A stretch of 64,000 bases of DNA from Bradyrhizobium betae (lineage in GTDB: Bacteria > Pseudomonadota > Alphaproteobacteria > Rhizobiales > Xanthobacteraceae): contig NZ_MZXW01000006.1 in assembly GCF_004123905.1 (NCBI RefSeq), positions 44,612 to 108,611 of the forward strand, given 5' to 3'. The notes under the pieces were generated by a model. That model ran no database searches. It was not told the DNA's origin and saw nothing but the letters and a program-made list of their open reading frames with translations. Each line of letters begins with the position of its first letter. The first letter of the stretch is position 1. This document shows, in pieces, positions 46,364-54,396 of this stretch. Both the position numbers and the translations under genes were made by a program.

Positions 46364-47235
46364 GCGATGGGCTGCTTCAAGGGAATGCGGACGACTTCGG
46401 GTTCGGCGAGCGTGAGAGTGAGGCCACCGGCAGTGAGCGGCTGGCCAGCATCGAGCGCATCGGCGACGCGGTCGATGCGCACCAGCGCGATACCCTTGCC
46501 TTGCGCCGACGAGCCCATGGTGCCGACGGACTTGTCGCCGGCCATAACACTGACGCCGGCCTCGGGCGAGAGATCATCGAGCAGCACCTTCACGCTGCGC
46601 GTGCGCGCGGTGCCGCGATGCTGCATGCGCGAGACGACCTCCTGGCCGACATAACAGCCCTTGTCGAAATCGACGCCGGCGAGACGGTCCATGTTGGTCT
46701 CGTGCGGGAACGCATCGCTGTACATGAAATCGAGCCCGCCGCGCGGCACGCCGAGCGCGATGCGGTGCGCCTCGTAGGCGGCGGCATCGACCAGCTCCGC
46801 ACCGATGAGATCGGAGAGCTTCTGCTTGAGATCCTCGGGGATCAGGATGCGGTAGCCGAGCTCGCCATTGCGCGGATCGGCAAAGGCGAGGTCCGGCTGC
46901 GCGGCAAGCGCACCGTCCCAGGCCGCGAGCACGCCGAGATCAAGGTTTTCCACCGTGACCTTGGCGCGCAGCTTGTAGAATTTCAGCTTGGTGGCGAGGC
47001 CCTCGGCCAGCGCTTTCGGACAATCGATCAGGAACCCGCCGCCATGGCCTGCGGGCACCTCCGTGATCAGGAAATCCACGATGATCTTGCCCTGTGGCGT
47101 CAGCAGCGCGCCGAATCGCCCCAGGCCCGGCTTGAGCTTGTCGACATCGGTCGTGATCAGGCCGTTGAGGAAGTTGCGCGCGTCCTCGCCCGCGACCTTG
47201 ATCACGCCCCGGTCAGGAAGAAACGCTGATTTCAT
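46360..47235 (-). CDS. ygfZ: Folate-binding protein YgfZ (iron-sulfur cluster maintenance)
   Basis: YgfZ, related to glycine cleavage T-protein, binds tetrahydrofolate and helps maintain certain [4Fe-4S] enzymes. The 291-residue product has the signature DKGCYVGQEVVSRMQHRG with its conserved cysteine, and the folate-site region around ARNFLNGLITTDVD. The start at 47235 (MKSAFLPDRG) is used because the sequence upstream is not conserved-looking. Its stop overlaps the tag start. The gene diverges from pyrC. Confidence 0.92.
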   Translation of the reverse strand: MKSAFLPDRGVIKVAGEDARNFLNGLITTDVDKLKPGLGRFGALLTPQGKIIVDFLITEVPAGHGGGFLIDCPKALAEGLATKLKFYKLRAKVTVENLDLGVLAAWDGALAAQPDLAFADPRNGELGYRILIPEDLKQKLSDLIGAELVDAAAYEAHRIALGVPRGGLDFMYSDAFPHETNMDRLAGVDFDKGCYVGQEVVSRMQHRGTARTRSVKVLLDDLSPEAGVSVMAGDKSVGTMGSSAQGKGIALVRIDRVADALDAGQPLTAGGLTLTLAEPEVVRIPLKQPIA

Positions 47236-47336
47236 GCGAAAATCTCTTGCGACATGTTGCTCCGGAACGTAAGCCCGCAAGGCATAAACGACAAGACCTC
47301 AAGCCCCGCGCTTGGGGATGAGAGAGGCCTCCAGCC

Positions 47337-48671
47337 ATGACCCAGCGCTTCGATGTGATCCTCAAAGGCGGCACCGTCGTCAACCAGGACGGCGAGGGGG
47401 TTCGCGATATCGGCATCACCAACGGCCGCATCGCCGAGCTGGGCCCGTTGTCGCAAGCTAGCGCTGCGGACGTGATCGATTGCAAGGGCCTGCACATCCT
47501 GCCCGGCGTGATGGACACGCAGGTGCATTTCCGCGAGCCCGGGCTGGAGCAGAAGGAAGACCTCGAGACTGGCTCGCGCAGCGCCGTGATGGGCGGCGTC
47601 ACCGCCGTGTTCGAGATGCCCAACACGTCTCCATTGACCGTGACGGAAGCCACCTTCACCGACAAGGTGAAGCGCGCCCATCACCGCATGCATTGCGATT
47701 TCGCCTTCTTCATCGGCGGCACCCGCGAGAATGTGCAGGACCTGCCGGTGCTGGAACGTGCACCGGGCTGCGCCGGCGTAAAAGTGTTCATCGGCTCGTC
47801 GACCGGCGCGCTGCTGGTGGAGGACGACGAAAGCCTGCGCCGCATTTTTCAGGTGATCCGCCGCCGCGCTGCGTTCCATGCCGAGGATGAGTACCGCCTC
47901 AACGAACGCAAGTCGCTGCGCATCGAGGGTGACCCGCGCTCGCATCCGGTCTGGCGCGACGAAACCGCGGCGCTGATGGCGACGCAGCGTCTGGTCAAGC
48001 TCGCGCACGAGACGGGCAAGCGCATCCACGTGCTGCACATCTCGACCAAGGAAGAGATCGAGTTCTTGCGCGACCACAAGGACGTCGCCTCCTGCGAGGC
48101 GACGCCGCATCATCTCACGCTGGTCGCGCCCGAATGCTACGAGCGGCTCGGTACGCTCGCGCAGATGAACCCGCCGGTGCGCGGCGCGGACCATCGCGCC
48201 GGCATCTGGCGCGGCATCGAGCAGGGTATCATCGACGTGCTCGGCTCCGACCACGCCCCGCATACGCTGGAAGAGAAGCAGAAGACCTATCCCGCTTCGC
48301 CCTCCGGCATGACCGGCGTGCAGACGCTGGTGCCGCTGATGCTCGATCACGTCAATGCCGGCCGGCTTTCTCTCGCCCGTTTCGTCGATCTCACCAGCGC
48401 CGGCCCGGCGCGGCTCTACAACATGGCCTGCAAGGGTCGCATCGCCGCCGGCTACGACGCCGACTTCACCATCGTCGACCTCAAGCGCAGCGAGACCATC
48501 ACCAACAAATGGGTCGCGTCCAAAGCCGGCTGGACCCCCTATGACGGCGTCCGCGTCACCGGTTGGCCCGTCGGCACCTTCATCCGCGGCCGCCGCGTGA
48601 TGTGGCAGGGTGAGCTGGTGACGCCCTCGCAGGGCGAGCCGGTGCGGTTTCTGGAGACGTTGAAGCAGTAG
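47337..48671 (+). CDS. pyrC: Dihydroorotase
   Basis: Dihydroorotase closes carbamoyl aspartate to dihydroorotate in pyrimidine synthesis. The 444-residue product is of the class I amidohydrolase type: the metal site HFRE at H64-R66, the carboxylated lysine in CAGVKVFIGSSTG, histidines in HVLHIST and EATPHHLTL, and the catalytic aspartate in LGSDHAPH. Length and residues are normal. A related role as allantoinase or hydantoinase is less likely, but the class is shared, so the exact substrate keeps some doubt. It is transcribed away from ygfZ. Confidence 0.88.
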   Translation: MTQRFDVILKGGTVVNQDGEGVRDIGITNGRIAELGPLSQASAADVIDCKGLHILPGVMDTQVHFREPGLEQKEDLETGSRSAVMGGVTAVFEMPNTSPLTVTEATFTDKVKRAHHRMHCDFAFFIGGTRENVQDLPVLERAPGCAGVKVFIGSSTGALLVEDDESLRRIFQVIRRRAAFHAEDEYRLNERKSLRIEGDPRSHPVWRDETAALMATQRLVKLAHETGKRIHVLHISTKEEIEFLRDHKDVASCEATPHHLTLVAPECYERLGTLAQMNPPVRGADHRAGIWRGIEQGIIDVLGSDHAPHTLEEKQKTYPASPSGMTGVQTLVPLMLDHVNAGRLSLARFVDLTSAGPARLYNMACKGRIAAGYDADFTIVDLKRSETITNKWVASKAGWTPYDGVRVTGWPVGTFIRGRRVMWQGELVTPSQGEPVRFLETLKQ

Positions 48672-48703
48672 GGCTTCTTTCGGGGAACGAACGCACCATC
48701 CCC

Positions 48704-48781
48704 GTCATTGCGAGCGTAGCGAAGCAATCCAGAATCTTTCCGCGGCGGCAGTCTGGATTGCTTCGCTACGCTCGCAATGAC
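48704..48781. repeat. Dispersed inverted repeat, family A (copy 3)
   Basis: This 78-base palindromic element runs from GTCATTGCGAGCGTAGCGAA to TTCGCTACGCTCGCAATGAC. It lies between pyrC and the sulfurtransferase gene, 33 bases after the pyrC stop. It has the same length and ends as the copies at 10153 and 13894. Confidence 0.9.
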
Positions 48782-48823
48782 GAGGGGAGAGAGCTACACT
48801 CCCTCGACAGGGAGAGCAGTTAG

Positions 48824-49693
48824 ATGCCCCAACCGACACCCCTCATCACCACCGAGCAACTCGCCGCCATTCTCGGCGATCCCAATCTTCGCCTCTACGA
48901 TTGCACGACCTACAACGAGCCGGTCCCACCCGGCAGCGACGTGCCGTATCGCGCGGTTCCCGGCGACAAGACATTCGCGGCCGGCCACATTCCCGGCGCC
49001 GATTTCCTCGACCTGCAAGGCGAGTTCTCCGACACCTCGGCGCAACAATTCTTCATGATGCCTGGTGTCGCCCAGCTCGAGGCCGCCTTCGGCCGCCACG
49101 GCGCTGACGCATCCAAGACCATCGTGCTCTACAGCATCGGCACCATGATGTGGTCGACGAGGTTCTGGTGGATGCTGCGCTCGCTCGGCGTCGATGCGCA
49201 GGTGCTCGACGGCGGTCTCGACAAATGGAAGGAAGAGGGGCGCCCGATCGAGATGGGCGCGCCGAAGGGCTATCCGGCCGTGAGCTTCAAGGCCGCACCG
49301 CGCGCAGGGTTCTTCGTCGACAAGGACGCCGTAAAGGCGCGGATCGGCGATCCCTCGACCGTGATCGTCAACGCACTCGGGCCACAATTTCATCAAGGTC
49401 TCGAGCCGAGTCGCTACGGCCGGCCCGGCCGCGTTCCCGGCAGCGTCAATGTGTCGGCGGCGACGCTCGTGAACGCCGACAAGACCCTCACCTCGCTCGC
49501 CGATGCCGAAGCAAAATTCACCGCCCAGGGCGTCACGCGTGACAAGAACGTGATCCTTTACTGCGGCGGTGGCATCTCGGCGACGATCGACCTGCTGATG
49601 CTGACGCAGCTCGGCTACGACAAGCTCACGCTTTACGACGCCTCCATGGGCGAATGGGCGAGAGACCCGGCGCTCCCGATCGAGACGGATTAG
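48824..49693 (+). CDS. Sulfurtransferase (rhodanese/3-mercaptopyruvate type)
   Basis: The 289-residue product contains two rhodanese domains. The C-terminal one has the active-site loop CGGGIS with C247, which carries the persulfide sulfur. The first domain, with RAVPGDKTFAAGHIPGADFL, is the inactive scaffold. It would move sulfur from thiosulfate or mercaptopyruvate to an acceptor. The loop CGGGIS is of the broader tandem-rhodanese type and does not decide which donor. No signal peptide is seen. Confidence 0.87.
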   Translation: MPQPTPLITTEQLAAILGDPNLRLYDCTTYNEPVPPGSDVPYRAVPGDKTFAAGHIPGADFLDLQGEFSDTSAQQFFMMPGVAQLEAAFGRHGADASKTIVLYSIGTMMWSTRFWWMLRSLGVDAQVLDGGLDKWKEEGRPIEMGAPKGYPAVSFKAAPRAGFFVDKDAVKARIGDPSTVIVNALGPQFHQGLEPSRYGRPGRVPGSVNVSAATLVNADKTLTSLADAEAKFTAQGVTRDKNVILYCGGGISATIDLLMLTQLGYDKLTLYDASMGEWARDPALPIETD

Positions 49694-49707
49694 GGGCAAA
49701 GAAAGTC

Positions 49708-49737
49708 GGGAACCTTTTCCGCCGGCCTGCATCCAAT
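49708..49737 (+). promoter_or_regulatory. Candidate ECF promoter of the sigma factor gene
   Basis: GGGAACCT (49708-49715), 15 bases, then ATCCAAT (49731-49737). The same two blocks with the same 15-base spacing recur before the DUF4142 gene at 50479. GGAAC-type -35 boxes are typical of ECF sigma factors, so self-regulation is likely. Confidence 0.6.
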
Positions 49738-49766
49738 GTTCGGAACCAACGAGACAGGTGACCGCC

Positions 49767-50471
49767 ATGCAACGGACCGCAGCCGGCCTGTCCGCCGGCG
49801 CCAAGACACCAGAAATCAGGACATCGGAAGCCGAGCTGATCGACCGCGCGCGGGGCAGGGACGAGGCCGCGTTGCGCGAGATCATGCAGGCCAATAACCG
49901 CCGGCTCTACCGCCTCGCGCGCGGCATTTTGCGCAGCGACAGCGAAGCGGAGGACGTGGTGCAGGAAACCTACGTTCGCGCCTTCACCCATCTCGACGGT
50001 TTCCGCGGCGACTCCGGGCTGTCGACCTGGCTATCACGCATTGCCATCAACGAGGCGCTTGGCCGGGCGCGCAGCGCCAAGCCGCATGTTGAGCTCGGCG
50101 CGGTGCCTGAAGCCGCGCTCGAGGCGCAGATCATCAAATTTCCCGTTTCTCCGGCGAGCGATCCGGAAAGGACCATGGCCCAACGTGAAATCCAGCGCGT
50201 CGTCGAACGCGCCATCGATGAGTTGCCGGATGTTTTTCGGATGGTGTTCGTCGCTCGCGTCATGGAGGGCATGAACATCGAGGAAACCGCCGATCTGCTC
50301 GGCGTGAAGCCCGAGACCGTGAAGACGCGGCTGCACCGCGCCCGCACCATGCTGCGCGAGAACGTCGAGAAGGAGATCGGCCCGGTGATGATGGACGCAT
50401 TCCCGTTTGCGGGCTGGCGCTGCGAGCGCCTGACGGTAGCCGTGTTGAAGCGGCTCGGCGTCGGCGGCTGA
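49767..50471 (+). CDS. ECF-type RNA polymerase sigma factor
   Basis: The 234-residue protein has sigma region 2 (LRGIMQANNRRLYRLARGILR-like, with EDVVQETYVRAFTHL for core and -10 binding). Region 4 (IEETADLLGVKPETVKTRLHRARTML) binds the -35 box. The start is ATG 49767, with a GTG nine bases earlier as alternative. Sequence between the two regions is short, as in ECF factors. No anti-sigma gene is adjacent, which is unusual. The next genes encode a DUF4142 protein and a cupredoxin, and share its promoter pattern. Confidence 0.9.
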   Translation: MQRTAAGLSAGAKTPEIRTSEAELIDRARGRDEAALREIMQANNRRLYRLARGILRSDSEAEDVVQETYVRAFTHLDGFRGDSGLSTWLSRIAINEALGRARSAKPHVELGAVPEAALEAQIIKFPVSPASDPERTMAQREIQRVVERAIDELPDVFRMVFVARVMEGMNIEETADLLGVKPETVKTRLHRARTMLRENVEKEIGPVMMDAFPFAGWRCERLTVAVLKRLGVGG

Positions 50472-50478
50472 ATTTTTC

Positions 50479-50508
50479 GGGAACCTCCGCGCAAAATTCC
50501 CATCCAAT
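50479..50508 (+). promoter_or_regulatory. Candidate ECF promoter of the DUF4142-cupredoxin pair
   Basis: GGGAACCT (50479-50486), 15 bases, then ATCCAAT (50502-50508), the same pattern as at 49708. The following bases GAACCAACG are also alike in both. It begins eight bases after the sigma factor stop. Confidence 0.6.
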
Positions 50509-50561
50509 TCCTGTGAACCAACGCACCGGCAAAACGTCCGGCGCCACAGGAGTGTCAAGCC

Positions 50562-51095
50562 ATGTTCGTTCGATGGAGCGCGGCGACTGCCGCAGCAATT
50601 CTTTTGTCCAGCCCCTTGCTGTTACAAGGCGCCAGCGCCGCCGACAAGCCGACCGATCCACAGATCGCCCACATCGCCTACACTGCCGGCGTGATCGACA
50701 TCAACGCCGCCAAGCAGGCGCAGAAGAAGGCCAAGAACAAGGACGTGAAGGCGTTCGCCGAGGACATGCTGCGCGACCACGAAGCGGTCAACAAGCAGGC
50801 GCTCGCGCTGGTCAAGAAGCTGAACGTCACGCCTGAGGACAACGACACCAGCAAGGCGCTGTCGAAGCAGGCGAGCGACAAGCTGGCCGAGCTCGACAAG
50901 CTGGATGGTGCTGCCTTCGACAAGGCCTATGTCGCGAACGAGGTCGCCTACCACAAGGCGGTCAACGGCGCGCTGGAAACCCAGCTCATCCCCTCCGCTG
51001 GCAATGCCGAGCTGAAGAGCCTGTTGCAGACCGGCCTGAAAATCTTCCAGGGTCATCAGCAACACGCCGAGCACGTCGCGGCCGAGCTGAAGTAA
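50562..51095 (+). CDS. Exported DUF4142 domain protein
   Basis: The 177-residue product has a signal peptide (AATAAAILLSSPLLLQGASA) and a helical DUF4142 domain with DVKAFAEDMLRDHEAVNKQA, HKAVNGALE and a closing HQQHAEHV. Its histidine-rich helix pairs resemble ferritin-like bundles and may bind metal. The location is the periplasm. It lies under the promoter at 50479, and the cupredoxin gene follows nine bases after its stop. Its role is unknown, but such proteins are often found under stress sigma factors. Confidence 0.88.
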   Translation: MFVRWSAATAAAILLSSPLLLQGASAADKPTDPQIAHIAYTAGVIDINAAKQAQKKAKNKDVKAFAEDMLRDHEAVNKQALALVKKLNVTPEDNDTSKALSKQASDKLAELDKLDGAAFDKAYVANEVAYHKAVNGALETQLIPSAGNAELKSLLQTGLKIFQGHQQHAEHVAAELK

Positions 51096-51104
51096 GGGGG
51101 CTCG

Positions 51105-51425
51105 ATGAAGCCGGGACGCCTCGCTTCGATCGCACTTGCGGTCACCTTGCTGTCGCTGGTCGTCCCGGCTCGCGCCGCGACCATAGAGATTACGATGGAG
51201 AATCTCGTGATCTCACCGGCTGAGATGTCCGCGAAGGTCGGCGATACCATCGAATGGATCAACAAGGACGTCTTCGCCCACACCGCCACCGCGAAGAACG
51301 GCGACTTCGACGTGACTTTGCCGCCGACGAAGTCGGTGACATCGGTTCTGAAGAAGGCAGGAACGATCGGCTACTACTGCCGCTATCATCCCAACATGAA
51401 AGCGACGCTCAAGGTCGAGCCGTGA
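51105..51425 (+). CDS. Periplasmic cupredoxin (plastocyanin/amicyanin-like)
   Basis: The 106-residue product has a signal peptide (LASIALAVTLLSLVVPARAA) and a small blue-copper domain. The copper ligands are visible: H59 in VFAHTAT, and C92, H95 and M98 in YYCRYHPNM. It would carry one electron in the periplasm. The start is 9 bases after the DUF4142 stop, so the pair is one unit. Its partner redox enzyme is not in this window. The gene is of ordinary composition. Confidence 0.92.
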   Translation: MKPGRLASIALAVTLLSLVVPARAATIEITMENLVISPAEMSAKVGDTIEWINKDVFAHTATAKNGDFDVTLPPTKSVTSVLKKAGTIGYYCRYHPNMKATLKVEP

Positions 51426-51567
51426 CGGAGAGGGGCGCAATCCCGACTCTGCCGGGAACATCTCCCGGGCGTGGCGAGACTAATGCTTGTCCGGCGGAAA
51501 TGGCTTCCGTGCGATAAATGCATCAGACTTCGCGACCTCGTCGCAGAGTCATTCATCCGTCAACTGG

Positions 51568-51594
51568 CCCCGCCCGCGTGGCGGGGTCATTTTC
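51568..51594 (+). terminator. Possible terminator after the cupredoxin gene
   Basis: CCCCGCC (51568-51574) and GGCGGGG (51580-51586) form a seven-pair stem around five bases, followed by TCATTTTC. It lies 143 bases after the cupredoxin stop, in the gap before the convergent small gene at 51604. Confidence 0.55.
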
Positions 51595-51603
51595 GATAAG
51601 CGC

Positions 51604-51870
51604 TCACTGCCTCGAAATGTCGACGGAGAATTCGCCGTTACGGATGCGGGCGGGAAAACCCTCGACGAATTTCGCCACCGCGTCTTCGCCATAGGTTCCG
51701 ACGAGCTCGGCCAGCGCCGCAAACAGGCTTGCCTGTGCCAGGCAGTCGCCGTCGACGCCATCATGGCGCGCTTCGGCCCAGGCCTCGTTGAGATAGCTCA
51801 ATGCGGCCTGCTTCTGCTCGTGATCGGGCAGCGACGCGCGGGCGGGGGCGTAGGACACTGGATGGCTCAT
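51604..51870 (-). CDS. Small conserved hypothetical protein (88 residues)
   Basis: The 88-residue product is mainly helical, with HEQKQAALSYLNEAWAEARH and LAQASLFAALAELVGTYGE. It has no membrane span or signal peptide. I do not recognise a family, though the composition and codon use are like the surrounding core genes. It stands alone on the minus strand between the cupredoxin and TIGR02301 genes. Helix-turn-helix or interaction roles are possible, but nothing in the sequence decides. Confidence 0.65.
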   Translation of the reverse strand: MSHPVSYAPARASLPDHEQKQAALSYLNEAWAEARHDGVDGDCLAQASLFAALAELVGTYGEDAVAKFVEGFPARIRNGEFSVDISRQ

Positions 51871-52010
51871 GAAACTCGATCAGGGCTGGGGCGCGATCCA
51901 CGGCGACGCGCTGCACGTGAGGTGTAGCACGCGCATTAACGACCGCTAGGCCACATCTTTAGGAACGGTTAATGGCGGTGGACAAAGACGATGTCGTTGT
52001 TCCCGAGAGC

Positions 52011-52388
52011 TCAGTTCGCGTAGCGCGCCGTGAGATCGCGCGAGATCTTCGAGCCTTCCTCGATATAGCGGCGGATCGCCACCGTCGCGGCCGGCGTGCA
52101 GCTCCGGTAGGTCTGCTGAAAGCCGTTATAGCCGCGGTTGAAGCCGGCGATCATGCGGGTGCGGCGGTCGCCGGAGGGGGTTTCGGCATCGATCAGCGCC
52201 TGCATCTCGCTGCGCCATTTGTTGCCCTCGTTCGACCCGCAGATGCCGCGCAGATAGTGCAGGCCGCCGAGGATCTCGGCCAGCCGCTGCAAATCGGCGT
52301 CAAAGGGCGCCGCCACGTCCTGGGCCCTCGTGGGCGCGGAGGCGCAGGCGAGAATCAGAGCAAAAATGGCCAGAAATCGCGTGGACAT
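52011..52388 (-). CDS. TIGR02301 family exported protein
   Basis: The 125-residue product has a signal peptide (RFLAIFALILACASAPTRAQ). The helical domain carries LAEILGGLHYLRGICG and GFNRGYNGFQQTYRSCTPAA, the pattern of TIGR02301, a family confined to Rhizobiales and near relatives. Two cysteines, in GICG and RSCT, could form a disulfide. It acts in the periplasm by prediction. The function is unknown. It lies downstream of the Nudix gene in the same direction, 47 bases later. Confidence 0.88.
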   Translation of the reverse strand: MSTRFLAIFALILACASAPTRAQDVAAPFDADLQRLAEILGGLHYLRGICGSNEGNKWRSEMQALIDAETPSGDRRTRMIAGFNRGYNGFQQTYRSCTPAATVAIRRYIEEGSKISRDLTARYAN

Positions 52389-52435
52389 CGGCGGGGTGTA
52401 TGCCCCCTCGGGGCTGATGACGCAAGGCGGGGCCG

Positions 52436-52870
52436 TCAGGGTCCGATCAGCCGGTGGGCGGACTGGATGACCTCCTCCAGCCCCCCGGTCAGCTTGAGGT
52501 CGCCGAGGCTCGCCAGGACGTCCGGGGCGATCCAGCGGTAATCGTCGAGCTCGTCATTCAGGACCGGCTCCCGAGCCGTCCAGCGGGCGGCAAAGGACAT
52601 GATGAGGTAATGGCCGGCGCCTGCTGCCGCCGGCAGCACCTCGCGCCAGCCGGCAAGGCCGATGATCTCGATTTCGAGCCCTGTCTCCTCCTCAACCTCG
52701 CGGCTCAGGGCCTCATGCAGCGATTCGCCGAACTCGACCCGGCCGCCAGGCAGTGAATAGAACCCTTTTGCGGGTGAGCGGGCGCGGCGGGTCAGCAGCA
52801 CCTTGCCGTCGCGGAAAATCGCGGCTGAGACCGCAAGTTGGGGATGGGTGGGCTGGACGAGGCCGGCCAC
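52436..52870 (-). CDS. Nudix hydrolase
   Basis: The 144-residue product has a complete Nudix box, GRVEFGESLHEALSREVEEE followed by TGL, which fits GX5EX7REUXEEXGU without a missing residue. It is therefore a catalytic Mg-dependent pyrophosphohydrolase. The substrate group is not clear, since the sequence lacks family-specific marks of 8-oxo-dGTP or ADP-ribose enzymes. It starts 3 bases after the end of the hypothetical gene upstream, so they may be co-transcribed. Confidence 0.88.
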   Translation of the reverse strand: MAGLVQPTHPQLAVSAAIFRDGKVLLTRRARSPAKGFYSLPGGRVEFGESLHEALSREVEEETGLEIEIIGLAGWREVLPAAAGAGHYLIMSFAARWTAREPVLNDELDDYRWIAPDVLASLGDLKLTGGLEEVIQSAHRLIGP

Positions 52871-52873
52871 AGC

Positions 52874-53374
52874 TCAGTTCGCCATGATGGTATCGATGTC
52901 GGCTTCCGCGCCGCCATTGATGATGCCGCCGCAGGCGGCGATCAGCGGCTTGACCCAGAGCGTGGCCTGCTCGGCGAGGCGAACCCGGGTCGTGTCCTTC
53001 TCGACCTCGCGCATGGCCGAGCCGACCGCGGTCAGGATCGAGGTCATGGTGTCGGTGATGTGGTCGAATTGGGCGCGAACGTTGGGCTCGGCCTTCTCAT
53101 AGGCCTCGATGGCGAGATCCCGTGCCTTGAAATTCGACGCCGTGAAATGCTCGGCATAGGACAGCGGCGACCAGGTCAGAAAATCTTCCGCGCATTCGGG
53201 CATGTCAGGAACCATTTCCAGCAGCATCACTGCTTCATTGAAATGGTTGAGATAGTCAGTGGCAAGCCCGGTCCGCGGGTTGATGTTGGCCACGCGCAGC
53301 CGCTCGGCCCAGGCCGCGGCCTCGGGTCCCGTCTGTCCATGCATTCGCGCCGGCTGGGAGGCCATTGAGCTCAT
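52874..53374 (-). CDS. Conserved hypothetical helical protein
   Basis: The 166-residue product is rich in helix, with YLNHFNEAVMLLEMVPDMPE and FKARDLAIEAYEKAEPNVRA, and has no membrane span or signal peptide. I do not recognise a family name. It ends beside the Nudix gene start, and its own start is in the 60-base gap shared with the divergent SRAP gene. A Met three residues in is an alternative start. Function is not proposed. Confidence 0.7.
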   Translation of the reverse strand: MSSMASQPARMHGQTGPEAAAWAERLRVANINPRTGLATDYLNHFNEAVMLLEMVPDMPECAEDFLTWSPLSYAEHFTASNFKARDLAIEAYEKAEPNVRAQFDHITDTMTSILTAVGSAMREVEKDTTRVRLAEQATLWVKPLIAACGGIINGGAEADIDTIMAN

Positions 53375-53437
53375 CTGCCGCAGTGTTAACGTTCGGGGTT
53401 AAAAGGACCTGAACGGACCCTATATAGACACCCCAGG

Positions 53438-54202
53438 ATGTGTGGACGCTTTGTCATAACTTCGGCCCCCGCGGCTTTACGGCAACTGTTTGGCTACATT
53501 GAGCAGCCGAATTTTCCGCCCCGGTACAATGTCGCCCCGACGCAGCCGATTCCGGTCGTGCTGATCGAGAACGGCGCGCGGCATTTCCGTCTGATGCGCT
53601 GGGGATTGCTGCCGGGCTGGGTCAAGGATCCAAAGGGATTTACACTGCTGATCAACGCCCGCTCGGAGACGGTGCTGGAGAAGCCCGCATTCAAACGCGC
53701 GATTCGCCGGCGTCGCGGCCTGATCCCGGCCGACGGGTACTATGAATGGAAGGCGGTCGACGGCCGCAAGCAGCCGTTCTTCATCCACCGCGCCGATGGC
53801 GAGCCCCTTGGCTTTGCTGCGGTGTTCGAGACCTGGGCCGGGCCGAACGGCGAGGAGGTCGACACGGTCGCGATCGTCACGGCGGCGGCGGGCGAGGATT
53901 TGGCCGCGCTGCATGACCGCGTGCCCGTGACAATCAGCCCGCGCGATTTCGAACGCTGGCTCGACATCAGGGGCGACGAGATCGATGCGATCCTGCCGCT
54001 GATGACCGCGCCGCGCATCGGCGAGTTCGCCTGGCATCCCGTCTCTGCCCGCGTCAACCGCGTCGCCAATGACGATGAGCAGCTCGTGCTGCCGATCAGC
54101 GCGGAGGAGATGGAGGCGGAGGTGGAGGCGGTGAAGCCGAAGAAGGCGGTGCGGAAGGCTGCGGCCGGGTCGACGGATGACGGGCAGGGGTCGTTGTTCT
54201 AG
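53438..54202 (+). CDS. SOS response-associated peptidase (SRAP/HMCES-like)
   Basis: SRAP proteins cross-link to abasic sites in single-stranded DNA through Cys2 and protect them from cleavage. The 254-residue product starts MCGRFVI, so Cys2 is in place after Met removal. It has YNVAPTQPIPVV, INARSETVLEKPAF, the glutamate in PADGYYEWK and the histidine in LHDRVPVTI. All known catalytic positions are therefore kept. It ends in a 30-residue Lys/Ala-rich tail. Orientation and upstream bases show no clear SOS box. It diverges from the hypothetical gene. Confidence 0.93.
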   Translation: MCGRFVITSAPAALRQLFGYIEQPNFPPRYNVAPTQPIPVVLIENGARHFRLMRWGLLPGWVKDPKGFTLLINARSETVLEKPAFKRAIRRRRGLIPADGYYEWKAVDGRKQPFFIHRADGEPLGFAAVFETWAGPNGEEVDTVAIVTAAAGEDLAALHDRVPVTISPRDFERWLDIRGDEIDAILPLMTAPRIGEFAWHPVSARVNRVANDDEQLVLPISAEEMEAEVEAVKPKKAVRKAAAGSTDDGQGSLF

Positions 54203-54220
54203 GTGAGGCCAAAAACTCCG

Positions 54221-54377
54221 CTGTCGTCCCGGACAAGCGCGCTTCAAGCGCGCCGATCCGGGACCCATAACCACAGGGAGGAATTTGGCGAAGACTCGGA
54301 GTTACCATCTCGCGTCATAACCACGTCCTGTGGTTATGGGTCCCCGGATCTGCGCGGACGCTTGTCCGGGACGACAG
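54221..54377. repeat. Inverted repeat, family E
   Basis: The element runs from CTGTCGTCCCGGACAAGCGC to GCTTGTCCGGGACGACAG, with GATCCGGGACCCATAACCAC and GTGGTTATGGGTCCCCGGAT inside. It also holds the small dyad CCACGTCCTGTGG. It lies between the convergent SRAP and CaiB genes. Confidence 0.85.
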
Positions 54378-54396
54378 CGGAATTGCAGCGGAGTTT

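Noticed and set aside
51869..51949. A 26-codon plus-strand frame starting ATGAAACTCGATCAG
   Set aside because: No ribosome-binding site, and it overlaps the start of the minus-strand 88-residue gene.
53385..53402. GTTAAC-GTTC-GGGGTTAA near the SRAP gene, checked as an SOS or CtrA box
   Set aside because: It does not match GTTC-N7-GTTC, and the TTAA pair is nine bases apart where seven are required.
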